Notes: a model not told the origin generated them from the letters alone. DNA of 6,237 nucleotides from an uncultured Subdoligranulum sp. (GCA_900772715.1 CAAGRN010000076.1:1-6237); one strand, 5' to 3'; shown: positions 1 to 6,237, counted from the first letter of the stretch. A program made the numbers and translations.

Positions 1-114
1 AAGAAGCTCGTTGAGACCCCCAACGCCAAGCTGAAGGAGCAGGCTTCCAAGGCTGACGCTGAGGACATCAAGAAGAAGCTCGAGGAGCTGGGCGCCAAGA
101 TCGAGCTGAAGTAA
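1..114 (+). CDS. rplL: 50S ribosomal protein L7/L12, C-terminal end (partial)
   Basis: Only the last 37 codons lie in the window; the 5' part is upstream of base 1. The reading frame starts at base 1 and stops at TAA 112-114. The translated end, with KKLVETPNAKLKEQ followed by DIKKKLEELGAKIELK, is the conserved last helix and strand of the L7/L12 C-terminal domain. That domain forms the mobile ribosomal stalk and recruits the translational GTPases EF-Tu, EF-G, IF2 and RF3. Codon choice is strongly biased (AAG for Lys, CTG/CTC for Leu, GAG for Glu), as expected of a highly expressed gene. A strong terminator begins about 20 bases after the stop, so this is probably the last gene of its transcription unit (usually rplJ-rplL), with no rpoB directly behind it. 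Identification rests on recognition of the family sequence, not on a search. Confidence 0.93.
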   Translation, partial: KKLVETPNAKLKEQASKADAEDIKKKLEELGAKIELK

Positions 115-136
115 TTTTAGCTTATCTACGCTTTTT

Positions 137-172
137 AACACCGTGCGGTTTAACACTGCACGGTGTTTCTGT
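137..172 (+). terminator. Intrinsic terminator after rplL
   Basis: The arm at 137-149 (AACACCGTGCGGT) pairs with 155-167 (ACTGCACGGTGTT) around a TTAAC loop. This gives a 13-bp stem with a single G-U wobble (147 with 157). It is followed by a T-rich stretch, TTTCTGTTT, after the stem. The site is about 20 bases past the rplL stop and is read in the + direction. The complementary strand has no T-tract after the stem, so it is not expected to work in both directions. A near-identical hairpin recurs at 385-419. Confidence 0.85.
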
Positions 173-201
173 TTGTCGAAAAAGCCTTTTTCGGGTAGTA
201 A

Positions 202-335
202 TGTAGGGATGGGTCTTGACCCATCCGCACCGCTGGCTGCGCGCAGCGCATAAAATCGCGCCGAATGGCGCGCGTTCTCACGCTATATCGTACTATCGGC
301 TGGACTGCACGGAACGGTCAAGACCGTTCCCTACA
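202..335. repeat. MITE-like palindromic intergenic repeat, long form (copy A)
   Basis: This 134-bp non-coding element has matching ends, TGTAGGG at 202-208 and CCCTACA at 329-335. Each end carries its own hairpin: 207-215 pairs with 218-226 (GGATGGGTC / GACCCATCC), and 311-319 pairs with 322-330 (GGAACGGTC / GACCGTTCC). The two 24-base ends (203-226 and 311-334) are also inverted repeats of each other, matching at 20 of 24 positions. The interior holds a perfect 12-base palindrome (236-247, GCTGCGCGCAGC) and a small hairpin (CGCGCC at 257-262 with GGCGCG at 267-272). A related element lies at 6134-6207. No open reading frame of note is present, so any mobility would need a transposase encoded elsewhere. 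Similarity to copy B continues into the 5' flank (roughly 178-201) and about 5 bases past the 3' end, so the true boundaries may be wider. The class (MITE, REP-like or other) is inferred. Confidence 0.72.
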
Positions 336-384
336 AACCTGCCGAAGGTTTGCAATATTCCCATTGGGTTTATCGACAGTCTGT

Positions 385-419
385 AACACCGTGCGGTTTA
401 ACACCGCACGGTGTTTTTT
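385..419 (+). terminator. Intrinsic terminator, second near-identical copy
   Basis: A perfect 13-bp stem (385-397 with 403-415) closes a TTAAC loop, and the T-run 414-419 follows at once. This is a textbook Rho-independent terminator in the + direction. Bases 384-416 match 136-168 at 32 of 33 positions. No gene lies between the two hairpins, so this copy is either a back-up for rplL or an insulator just upstream of the promoter of the transporter operon. Confidence 0.83.
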
Positions 420-478
420 ATTGCGCGATATGCACAAGTTTAACGGGTAAAATTTGTACAGAAAATCCTTTTTGTATC

Positions 479-507
479 TGGTATAACCGGCGCAAGGCTT
501 GTATAAT
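479..507 (+). promoter_or_regulatory. Candidate sigma-A promoter of the transporter operon
   Basis: A perfect -10 hexamer, TATAAT, lies at 502-507, in an AT-rich stretch between the second terminator and the transporter gene. The best-spaced -35 candidate is TGGTAT at 479-484, 17 bases upstream, which is a weak match to TTGACA. A better-looking TTGTAT at 472-477 sits too far away (24-base spacer). Transcription would begin near 513-516, leaving a leader of about 40 bases before TTG 555. The weak -35 suggests low basal activity or help from an activator. No operator or riboswitch-like structure was recognised here. Confidence 0.5.
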
Positions 508-539
508 AAAAGTATCACAGTAGGGGATTGAACCAAAAA

Positions 540-545
540 GGGAGG
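540..545 (+). promoter_or_regulatory. Ribosome binding site supporting a TTG start at 555
   Basis: GGGAGG is followed by 9 bases and then TTG 555-557. The downstream gene of the same operon uses AAGGAGG (3046-3052) with exactly the same 9-base gap before its ATG. That match is the main argument for TTG 555 as the transporter start. The alternative ATG 585 has only AAAGG (573-577) seven bases upstream. Confidence 0.6.
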
Positions 546-554
546 CATCTTTCT

Positions 555-3065
555 TTGGAAAACCAAAAGCCGAAAGGCAATGCCATGGAAAAGCTGGCGG
601 CGCTTATCGTCGATAAACGCAATCTGTTTTTCTTGTTGTACATATTTGCGTTGATTTTCTGCGCGGTATCCACCGGCTGGGTCAAGGTGGAAAACGACAT
701 CACCACCTACCTGCCCGACTCCACCGAAACCCGCCAAGGTCTGACCGTGATGAACGATAACTTCATCACCTATGGCTCGGCGCGCGTCATGGTGTCCAAC
801 ATCAGCTACGACACCGCGCTGGACCTGCAGGAGGTCATTGAGGACATCGACGGCGTGGATTCCGTGGAATTTGATGCCACCAAGGATCACTACGCCGATG
901 CGTCGGCGCTCTACTCGGTCAGCTTTGACGCCGAGGAGAACGACGAACGCGCCAAGACCGCCATGCAGGACATCCGCGATGCGCTGGCAGATTACGACAC
1001 CTACGTTGACACGCAGGTGGGCGTGGATACCTCCGCTGATCTGCAGGCGGAGATGAGCGTTATCATCGTCATTGCCGCCATCATCATTGTGGTCGTGCTG
1101 ACGCTGACCTCCCGCTCCTACGCCGAGGTGCCGGTTCTGATTATGACCTTCGGCGCGGCTGCCCTTTTGAATATGGGCACCAACTTTTTGTGCGGCACCA
1201 TCAGCTTTATTTCCAACTCGGTCACGGTAATTCTGCAGCTGGCGCTCGCCATCGACTACGCCATTATCCTGTGCCACCGCTTCAGCGACGAACACGAAAC
1301 GCTGGACACCCGCGAAGCCTGCATTGCCGCCCTTTCCAAGGCAATTCCGGAAATTTCCTCCTCCTCGCTGACGACCATCAGCGGTCTGGCGGCGCTGGGC
1401 TTTATGCACTTTGGTATTGGTCGTGACCTTGCCGTGGTGCTGATCAAAGCCATCTTGTTCAGTATGCTGGCGGTGTTCACCCTGATGCCCGGCTTGCTGG
1501 TGCTGTTCAGCCGTTTAATCGACAAGACCCGCCACAAAAACCTCATTCCCAAAATCACGGCTGTCGGCAAATTTGACGTAAAAACGCGGTATGTTGTGCC
1601 GCCGATTTTTGCGGTCATCGTCATTGCCGCCGCCGTCTTTGCCAACAAATGCCCCTACTGCTACACCTATACCGATCTGGTCACCGCCAAGCAGAGCGAA
1701 AGCCAGATCGCCTACCAGAAGATCAAGAGCGAGTTCGGCACCTCCAATATGGTGGCGGTCATTGTGCCGTCCGGCAGCTATGAGAACGAGGGCAAAATTC
1801 TGGCAGAGCTGGAAAACTGCTCCGAGGTCAAGTCCACCATGGGTCTTGCCAACATCGAGGCGATGGACGGCTATATGCTGACTGACGCCGTGACCCCCCG
1901 CCAGCTGGCAGAGATGGCAGGGCTGGACTATGAGGTCGCCAAGGCGCTGTACGGTGCCTACGCCATTGACCACGACCAGTACGGGGAGTTTGTCAACGGC
2001 TTGGGCAACTATAAGGTGCCGATCTATGATATGTTCCGGTTTTTGGAGCAGGAAATGCACGACGGCAACGTAACGCTGAGCGGCGACGTGCAGGACACGC
2101 TGGACGACCTGTTTGCCCAGCTGGACAAGGCGCAGGTACAGCTGCAGGCGGAAAACTACAGCCGCTTGGTCGCCTACCTGAGCGTGCCGGAGGAAAGCGA
2201 CGAAACCTTTGCGTTCTTGGATAAAATGCACGATATTGTGTCTAAATATTACCCCGAGGATGCCTACATCGTGGGCAACACCACCAGCGCGATGGACCTG
2301 TCCAGCTCCTTTGGCGAGGACAACCTGCTGATCAGTGTGCTGAGCGCGCTGTTCGTCATTCTGGTGCTGCTGTTCACCTTCAAGTCCGCCGGTCTGCCCG
2401 TGCTGCTGATCTTCGTCATTCAGGGCAGTATCTGGATCAACTTCTCGGTGCCGTATCTGCAGGATTCGCCGTTGTATTTCCTCGGCTATCTGATCGTCAA
2501 CTCCATTCAGATGGGCGCTAACATCGACTACGCCATCGTCATTTCCAGCCACTACACCGACCTGAAAAAGGTCATGCACCATAAGGACGCCATCGTCACC
2601 GCGCTGAACGAATCCTTCCCGACCATCTTCACCTCCGGCTCCATTCTGGCGTCGGCGGGCGTGCTGATCAGCGTGCTGACCACCAACCCTGTCATTGCCG
2701 CCATCGGTGAATGTCTGGGGCGCGGCACCATCGTGTCCATTCTTCTGGTTTTGTTCGTGCTGCCGCAGATTCTGGTGCTGGGCGATGTCATCATCGAGCG
2801 CACCAGCTTTGAGATGAAGGGCATTGCCGGGGCGACCCGCAATGTCAGCGGCACGATGCACATCAACGGCCGCGTGCGCGGCTACATCAACGGCGTGGTG
2901 GACGCCGACATCAAGGGCGTACTGCACGGGCAGTTCAACGCCGCCATTTCCACCGGCACCGAGGTGGATGTGACGCAGCCCGATATGTACCTGACCGAGG
3001 GCAGCGTGACGGAAGCCGAGTCTACCGAAACCAACGACACCACCGAAGGAGGCGGCGAACAATGA
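555..3065 (+). CDS. MMPL/RND-family transporter with bactofilin-like C-terminal tail
   Basis: This is a predicted proton-driven exporter of the MMPL branch of the RND superfamily, 836 residues from TTG 555 (826 from ATG 585, which starts with the MEKLAALIVDKRN typical of the family). Helix 1 is at about 23-41. A roughly 125-residue outer domain with ITTYLPDSTETRQGL follows, then helices 2-6 (about 168-316). Helix 7 is near 345-364, a second outer domain spans about 365-590, and helices 8-12 run to about 743. The half-repeats each carry the intramembrane Asp-Tyr pair used for proton relay in MmpL3-type proteins: D234-Y235 in ALAIDYAIILCHRF and D658-Y659 in GANIDYAIVISSHY. After helix 12 comes a cytoplasmic tail of about 90 residues with a Gly/Val/Ile-rich repeat (764-804) resembling bactofilin strands, then a Thr/Glu-rich end. 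Family members export lipids, glycolipids or peptides; the substrate here is unknown. The stop overlaps the next start (ATGA, 3062-3065), so the two genes are probably translationally coupled. The family call is firm; the exact start and substrate are not. Confidence 0.88.
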   Translation: MENQKPKGNAMEKLAALIVDKRNLFFLLYIFALIFCAVSTGWVKVENDITTYLPDSTETRQGLTVMNDNFITYGSARVMVSNISYDTALDLQEVIEDIDGVDSVEFDATKDHYADASALYSVSFDAEENDERAKTAMQDIRDALADYDTYVDTQVGVDTSADLQAEMSVIIVIAAIIIVVVLTLTSRSYAEVPVLIMTFGAAALLNMGTNFLCGTISFISNSVTVILQLALAIDYAIILCHRFSDEHETLDTREACIAALSKAIPEISSSSLTTISGLAALGFMHFGIGRDLAVVLIKAILFSMLAVFTLMPGLLVLFSRLIDKTRHKNLIPKITAVGKFDVKTRYVVPPIFAVIVIAAAVFANKCPYCYTYTDLVTAKQSESQIAYQKIKSEFGTSNMVAVIVPSGSYENEGKILAELENCSEVKSTMGLANIEAMDGYMLTDAVTPRQLAEMAGLDYEVAKALYGAYAIDHDQYGEFVNGLGNYKVPIYDMFRFLEQEMHDGNVTLSGDVQDTLDDLFAQLDKAQVQLQAENYSRLVAYLSVPEESDETFAFLDKMHDIVSKYYPEDAYIVGNTTSAMDLSSSFGEDNLLISVLSALFVILVLLFTFKSAGLPVLLIFVIQGSIWINFSVPYLQDSPLYFLGYLIVNSIQMGANIDYAIVISSHYTDLKKVMHHKDAIVTALNESFPTIFTSGSILASAGVLISVLTTNPVIAAIGECLGRGTIVSILLVLFVLPQILVLGDVIIERTSFEMKGIAGATRNVSGTMHINGRVRGYINGVVDADIKGVLHGQFNAAISTGTEVDVTQPDMYLTEGSVTEAESTETNDTTEGGGEQ
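3046..3052 (+). promoter_or_regulatory. Ribosome binding site of the GLUG protein, inside the transporter gene
   Basis: AAGGAGG is a near-complete anti-16S complement placed 9 bases before ATG 3062. It encodes part of the Glu/Gly-rich end of the transporter (EGGGEQ). Together with the ATGA overlap it allows both re-initiation and independent loading, so both proteins can be made from one transcript. Confidence 0.85.
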
Positions 3066-6000
3066 AAAACTCTTGGATGCGCCGCTTGGCGGCGGGATTC
3101 ACCGCGATAGCGCTGCTGGTCAGCTTTGCGCTGCCGGTTTTTGCCGAGGACACAGAGCCTTTGCCGGAGGAAAAGCCCACCGTGCATATCACAACGGTGG
3201 ATGAGCTTTTGCAGCTTGCCAAGGATTGCAGCCTTGACACCTACAGCACCCACCGCACCGTCTTGCTGGATGCCGATCTGGATCTGGTGGGGCAGGGGTT
3301 TGCCGGAATCCCGATTTTTAACGGCACCTTTGACGGGCAGGGGCATACCATCAGCAACCTGAACCTTGTGCAGGACGGCTCGGTGGTGGGATTTTTCCGC
3401 TATCTGGAGTCAGACGCCGTGGTGCAGAACCTGACGCTGCAGGGGCGTGCCATGCCCGTGGGCAGCCGCCGCACCATCGGCAGCGTGGCGGGCAGCAATG
3501 CCGGCACCGTGAAAAATTGCAGCTTTGTGGGTGTGTCCAGCGGTGTGTCCATGGTGGGCGGCATCGTGGGGCAGAACCTTTCCGGCGGCGTGGTGGACGG
3601 CTGCACCGTCACCGGCAGCGTGTACGGTGCGCACTTTGTGGGCGGCATCGCGGGCGATAACCACGGCGTGATCGCCAACTGCGTCAACAAAGCCAGCGTA
3701 AACACCAAGGTCGAGCAAAATGAGATCGACATTTCCTCGCTGACGCTCAAGGATCTGATCGGCACCGAGAATGTCGCCGACATCACCGATATCGGCGGTG
3801 TGGCAGGCAGCAGCGCCGGTGTGGTCAAAAACTGCCAGAATCTAGGTACCGTGGGCTACCAGCATATGGGCTACAACGTGGGCGGCATTGTGGGCAGCCA
3901 GACCGGCTATGTCACCGCCTGCACCAACTACGGCACCGTCTACGCCCGCAAGGAGGCGGGCGGCATCGTCGGGCAGATGGAACCCAACAGCATTCTGGAA
4001 TACGAAAAGGACACGCTGCAAATTCTGGGCGAGCAGCTGGAAGAATTGCAGACGCTGGTGGATCACGCCTGTGACGATGCCAACGCCGCCGCCAGCGATA
4101 CCAGCGCCCAGCTGAACGTGCTGCAAAGCAACGTCACCAACGCCCGCGCGGCACTGGAGCGCCTTTTGCAGACCACGGCGGACAATGTGACCATCGGGCA
4201 GACCGACACCACCGTGGACTTGGGGGCGCTGAAGGACAGCCTGAAGGGCGAATCCACCCCGTCAGAATCCACGGAAGAAACGCCTGCCCCGGAAGCCCCT
4301 GCTTCTGAAGCACCCGCGGAATCCGCACCTGCCGAAACCCCGGCGGAACCTGCCCCTGCGGAAGAACCGACAACAGAGCCTGCCCCGGCAGAGTCCCCCG
4401 CCGAGGAAGTTCCCTCTGCTTCGGAGGAGGAAGCCCGCGCCGTACACGGGCAGCCCGAGCCGACGGATTCCGACGAGGCAACGCCGAGTGTGGGCGTGGT
4501 GGACCCGGACTTCTCGACCCTGGGAGACAACAATATCTGGAGCGATCTCGGCGAAGCACTGCCCGACACGATGCAGGTCACCGTACCCACCGTCGAGGTG
4601 ACCGACCGCGACGCCATCAACGCCAGCCAAAGCGATTTAAGCGGCACGCTGAACTCGGTGGCAAACACCATCGCCGCGCTCAACAGCAGCGGCAGCAGCA
4701 ACTCGCAGACGCTCATCAACGATGTGCGCGCCATCACCAAGCAGATGAACAAAATCGGCAACACGCTGGCAGGGGCAGGGGACAACACCGCCGACCCCGA
4801 CGATTTGTACAGCGATATTTCCGACACCGACACCGAATCCGACACCACCGGCAAGGTGGCCTACTGCGTCAACCACGGCACAGTGGATGCGGACATCAAT
4901 GCGGGCGGCATCACGGGCGCCATGGCGCGCGAAAACGACCTTGACCCCGAGGACGATTACCACACCACGGGCAGCGACTCGATGAACTTCAAGCTGAAAT
5001 CCCGCGTGGTCATTCGCGGCTGCGCCAACTACGGCGAGGTCACCGGCAAAAAGCAGGGATTCGGCGGCATTGTCGGCAATATGGAGATGGGTTCCGTACT
5101 TTCCAGCTGGAACTACGGCAGCATCATTGCCGCGGACGCAATCGGCGTGGGCGGCATCGCAGGCAGCAGCAAGGCGACCATCCGCGAGAGCGGCGCCAAA
5201 TGCCGTCTGGCAGGTGCCAAGCAGGTGGGCGGCATTGCGGGCAGCGGCTATGACATCGACACCTGTCGCGCGATGGTCGTCATTGACGAGGGCACCGAGC
5301 AGCTCGGTGCCATTGCCGGCACCGTGGATGACCCGCGCTCCGGCGATATCACGGGCAACACCTTTGTGGACGAGGGTGTGGCAGGTCTGGACGATGTAAG
5401 CTATGCCGACATTGCCGCCCCGCTGCCCTTTGACGAGTTTGCCGCGCAGGAAAACCTGCCCGGTGCGTTCAAAAAAATCACGGTGCATTTCACCGCCGAG
5501 GGCAACTGCGTGGCGGAGTTCACGCTGGACTACGGCGGCAGCCTGACGCCCGACCAGTTCCCGGAGGTCCCGCAGAAGAACGGCAGCTGGGGCGTCTGGA
5601 CAGATACCGACTTGACCAACCTGACCTTTGACGCGGTTGTCGAAGCAGAATATAACGATAAGACGAGCGTTTTGCAAAGCGAGCAGCAGCGCGACGGACG
5701 CGCCCTGCTGCTGGTGGAGGGCAGCTTTGACTCCAACGACAAGCTGGAATTGCAGCCCTGCACCGAAAACCCGCAGCCCGGCACGCTGGAAAGCTGGCTG
5801 CTGCCCGTGCAGGACGAGCTGGCACACACGGTGCGCTACCTGACCCCGCACGACCCCGACACGATGCAGCTTTGGCTGAAAACCGCCGACGGCTGGCAGG
5901 CGTGGGACGCGCAGACTGACGGCAGCTACCTGAAGTTTACCGCCCCCGCCGATGCACAGGCGTTTGCGGTGACCGAAACCCCCGTCAGCACCGGCAAGCT

Positions 6001-6091
6001 GCTGGCGGCGGGCATTGCCGCCGCTGTGCTGGTGGTGGTGCTGCTGCTTTTGCGCCGCCACCGCAAGCGGAAGAATAAAAAGAAGGCGTAA
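3062..6091 (+). CDS. Secreted, membrane-anchored GLUG-repeat surface protein with helical insertions
   Basis: This 1009-residue protein has a signal peptide (1-28: MKNSWMRR, hydrophobic core, cleavage after PVFA). Residues 42-130 are the usual cap of Gly-rich beta-helix proteins, with FDGQGHTISNL at 90-100. GLUG-type repeats fill 138-306 (for example VGGIVGQ, VGGIAGD, IGGVAGS). Two helical stretches with clean heptads follow (310-373), then a Pro/Glu/Ala-rich linker (398-458) and a second heptad pair (519-571). GLUG repeats resume at 597-753. A beta-grasp-like module resembling Listeria-Bacteroides repeats lies at 804-864 (DYGGSLTPDQFPEVP, WTDTDL, DAVVEAEY). The C-terminus has a membrane helix (980-997) and the basic tail RRHRKRKNKKKA; there is no LPXTG. 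The start is supported by AAGGAGG 9 bases upstream and the signal peptide. Four-base overlap with the transporter gene implies a shared job, perhaps as the outer partner that receives or guides its cargo; adhesion is the alternative. Domain calls are by eye. Confidence 0.87.
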   Translation: MKNSWMRRLAAGFTAIALLVSFALPVFAEDTEPLPEEKPTVHITTVDELLQLAKDCSLDTYSTHRTVLLDADLDLVGQGFAGIPIFNGTFDGQGHTISNLNLVQDGSVVGFFRYLESDAVVQNLTLQGRAMPVGSRRTIGSVAGSNAGTVKNCSFVGVSSGVSMVGGIVGQNLSGGVVDGCTVTGSVYGAHFVGGIAGDNHGVIANCVNKASVNTKVEQNEIDISSLTLKDLIGTENVADITDIGGVAGSSAGVVKNCQNLGTVGYQHMGYNVGGIVGSQTGYVTACTNYGTVYARKEAGGIVGQMEPNSILEYEKDTLQILGEQLEELQTLVDHACDDANAAASDTSAQLNVLQSNVTNARAALERLLQTTADNVTIGQTDTTVDLGALKDSLKGESTPSESTEETPAPEAPASEAPAESAPAETPAEPAPAEEPTTEPAPAESPAEEVPSASEEEARAVHGQPEPTDSDEATPSVGVVDPDFSTLGDNNIWSDLGEALPDTMQVTVPTVEVTDRDAINASQSDLSGTLNSVANTIAALNSSGSSNSQTLINDVRAITKQMNKIGNTLAGAGDNTADPDDLYSDISDTDTESDTTGKVAYCVNHGTVDADINAGGITGAMARENDLDPEDDYHTTGSDSMNFKLKSRVVIRGCANYGEVTGKKQGFGGIVGNMEMGSVLSSWNYGSIIAADAIGVGGIAGSSKATIRESGAKCRLAGAKQVGGIAGSGYDIDTCRAMVVIDEGTEQLGAIAGTVDDPRSGDITGNTFVDEGVAGLDDVSYADIAAPLPFDEFAAQENLPGAFKKITVHFTAEGNCVAEFTLDYGGSLTPDQFPEVPQKNGSWGVWTDTDLTNLTFDAVVEAEYNDKTSVLQSEQQRDGRALLLVEGSFDSNDKLELQPCTENPQPGTLESWLLPVQDELAHTVRYLTPHDPDTMQLWLKTADGWQAWDAQTDGSYLKFTAPADAQAFAVTETPVSTGKLLAAGIAAAVLVVVLLLLRRHRKRKNKKKA

Positions 6092-6133
6092 AGCCAGGAA
6101 TTGACAGGCTGAAAGCCCTTTTACGGGTAGAAA

Positions 6134-6207
6134 TGTAGGGCGCGCATTCTTACGCTATATCGTACTATCGGCTAGGCGGCACGGAACGGTCGAGACCGTT
6201 CCCTACA
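6134..6207. repeat. MITE-like palindromic intergenic repeat, short form (copy B)
   Basis: This 74-bp element has the same ends as copy A (TGTAGGG 6134-6140, CCCTACA 6201-6207) and the same orientation. Its 66-base body (6141-6206) matches 269-334 of copy A at 60 positions. The 60 bases of copy A at 209-268, including the left terminal hairpin, are absent. The right hairpin is kept (6183-6191 with 6194-6202), with the two-base loop changed from AA to GA. The 5' flank (about 6111-6133, ending GGGTAGAAA) and the 3' flank (AAACCT, 6207-6212) are also alike, so the conserved unit is a little larger than the inverted ends. It lies 42 bases after the GLUG protein stop; the rest of 6092-6237 shows no gene. 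Confidence 0.72.
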
Positions 6208-6237
6208 AACCTACTGGAAACGCCGAACCATCACGAG

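Noticed and set aside
177..193. Odd palindrome CGAAAAAGCCTTTTTCG upstream of copy A.
   Set aside because: It could be a weak hairpin, but it has no T-run beyond its own arm and only partly matches the flank of copy B; treated as part of the repeat's flank.
202..335. Possible CRISPR or tandem repeat array in the intergenic region.
   Set aside because: There is one unit here with internal palindromes and no regularly spaced direct repeats or spacers; the related copy is about 6 kb away.
265..450. Small open frame of 61 codons within the intergenic region.
   Set aside because: It spans the palindromic repeat and the second terminator hairpin, so it is better explained by those structures; no ribosome binding site was seen.
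318..1409. Open frame on the - strand crossing the intergenic repeat, terminator and transporter start.
   Set aside because: It runs through a terminator and a promoter region and is composed of shadow sequence; no family is recognisable.
1515..3062. Long open frame on the - strand opposite the transporter gene (515 codons).
   Set aside because: It is rich in His, Gln, Gly and Val and lacks any recognisable domain, as expected for the antisense shadow of a GC-rich gene with strong codon bias. The + strand frame has a full family match.
4637..6061. Long open frame on the - strand opposite the GLUG gene (474 codons).
   Set aside because: Low-complexity Ala/Gly/Val/His composition and no ribosome site or domain; it mirrors the coding strand's codon bias.
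6107..6122. Possible terminator after the GLUG gene: GGCT, GAA loop, AGCC, then CTTTT.
   Set aside because: The stem is only 4 bp and overlaps the conserved flank of the repeat, so it cannot be called with confidence. Transcription may end inside or beyond the repeat.

Overview
The window looks like chromosome of a GC-rich, low-oxygen-type Firmicute, most plausibly a gut clostridium of the Oscillospiraceae/Ruminococcaceae kind. The pointers are strong GGAGG ribosome binding sites, an rplL tail of Firmicute type, an MMPL transporter paired with a GLUG-repeat surface protein carrying a C-terminal membrane anchor, and dispersed palindromic intergenic repeats. The taxon is inference; no rRNA or other decisive marker is present.

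Layout, all on the + strand. (1) 1-114: the last 37 codons of rplL (ribosomal protein L7/L12), followed by an intrinsic terminator (137-172). (2) 115-554: an intergenic region without a credible gene. It holds two almost identical terminator hairpins (137-172 and 385-419) that bracket a MITE-like palindromic repeat (202-335), then a candidate promoter (-10 at 502-507) and a strong Shine-Dalgarno site (540-545). (3) 555-3065: an MMPL/RND-family membrane transporter with both intramembrane Asp-Tyr pairs and an unusual bactofilin-like glycine-repeat tail. (4) 3062-6091: a 1009-residue secreted, membrane-anchored GLUG-repeat protein. Its start overlaps the transporter stop by 4 bases (ATGA). (5) 6092-6237: intergenic, with a shorter copy of the same palindromic repeat in the same orientation (6134-6207).

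The transporter and GLUG protein form a tightly coupled two-gene operon. The first is predicted to be a proton-driven exporter of a lipid or other hydrophobic envelope component. The second is predicted to be a large extracytoplasmic partner: a beta-helix interrupted by two heptad-patterned helical hairpins around a Pro/Glu/Ala linker, then a beta-grasp-like domain, a transmembrane helix and a very basic cytoplasmic tail. The substrate cannot be read from the sequence. A dedicated transporter plus surface-adaptor system is the most interesting hypothesis here.
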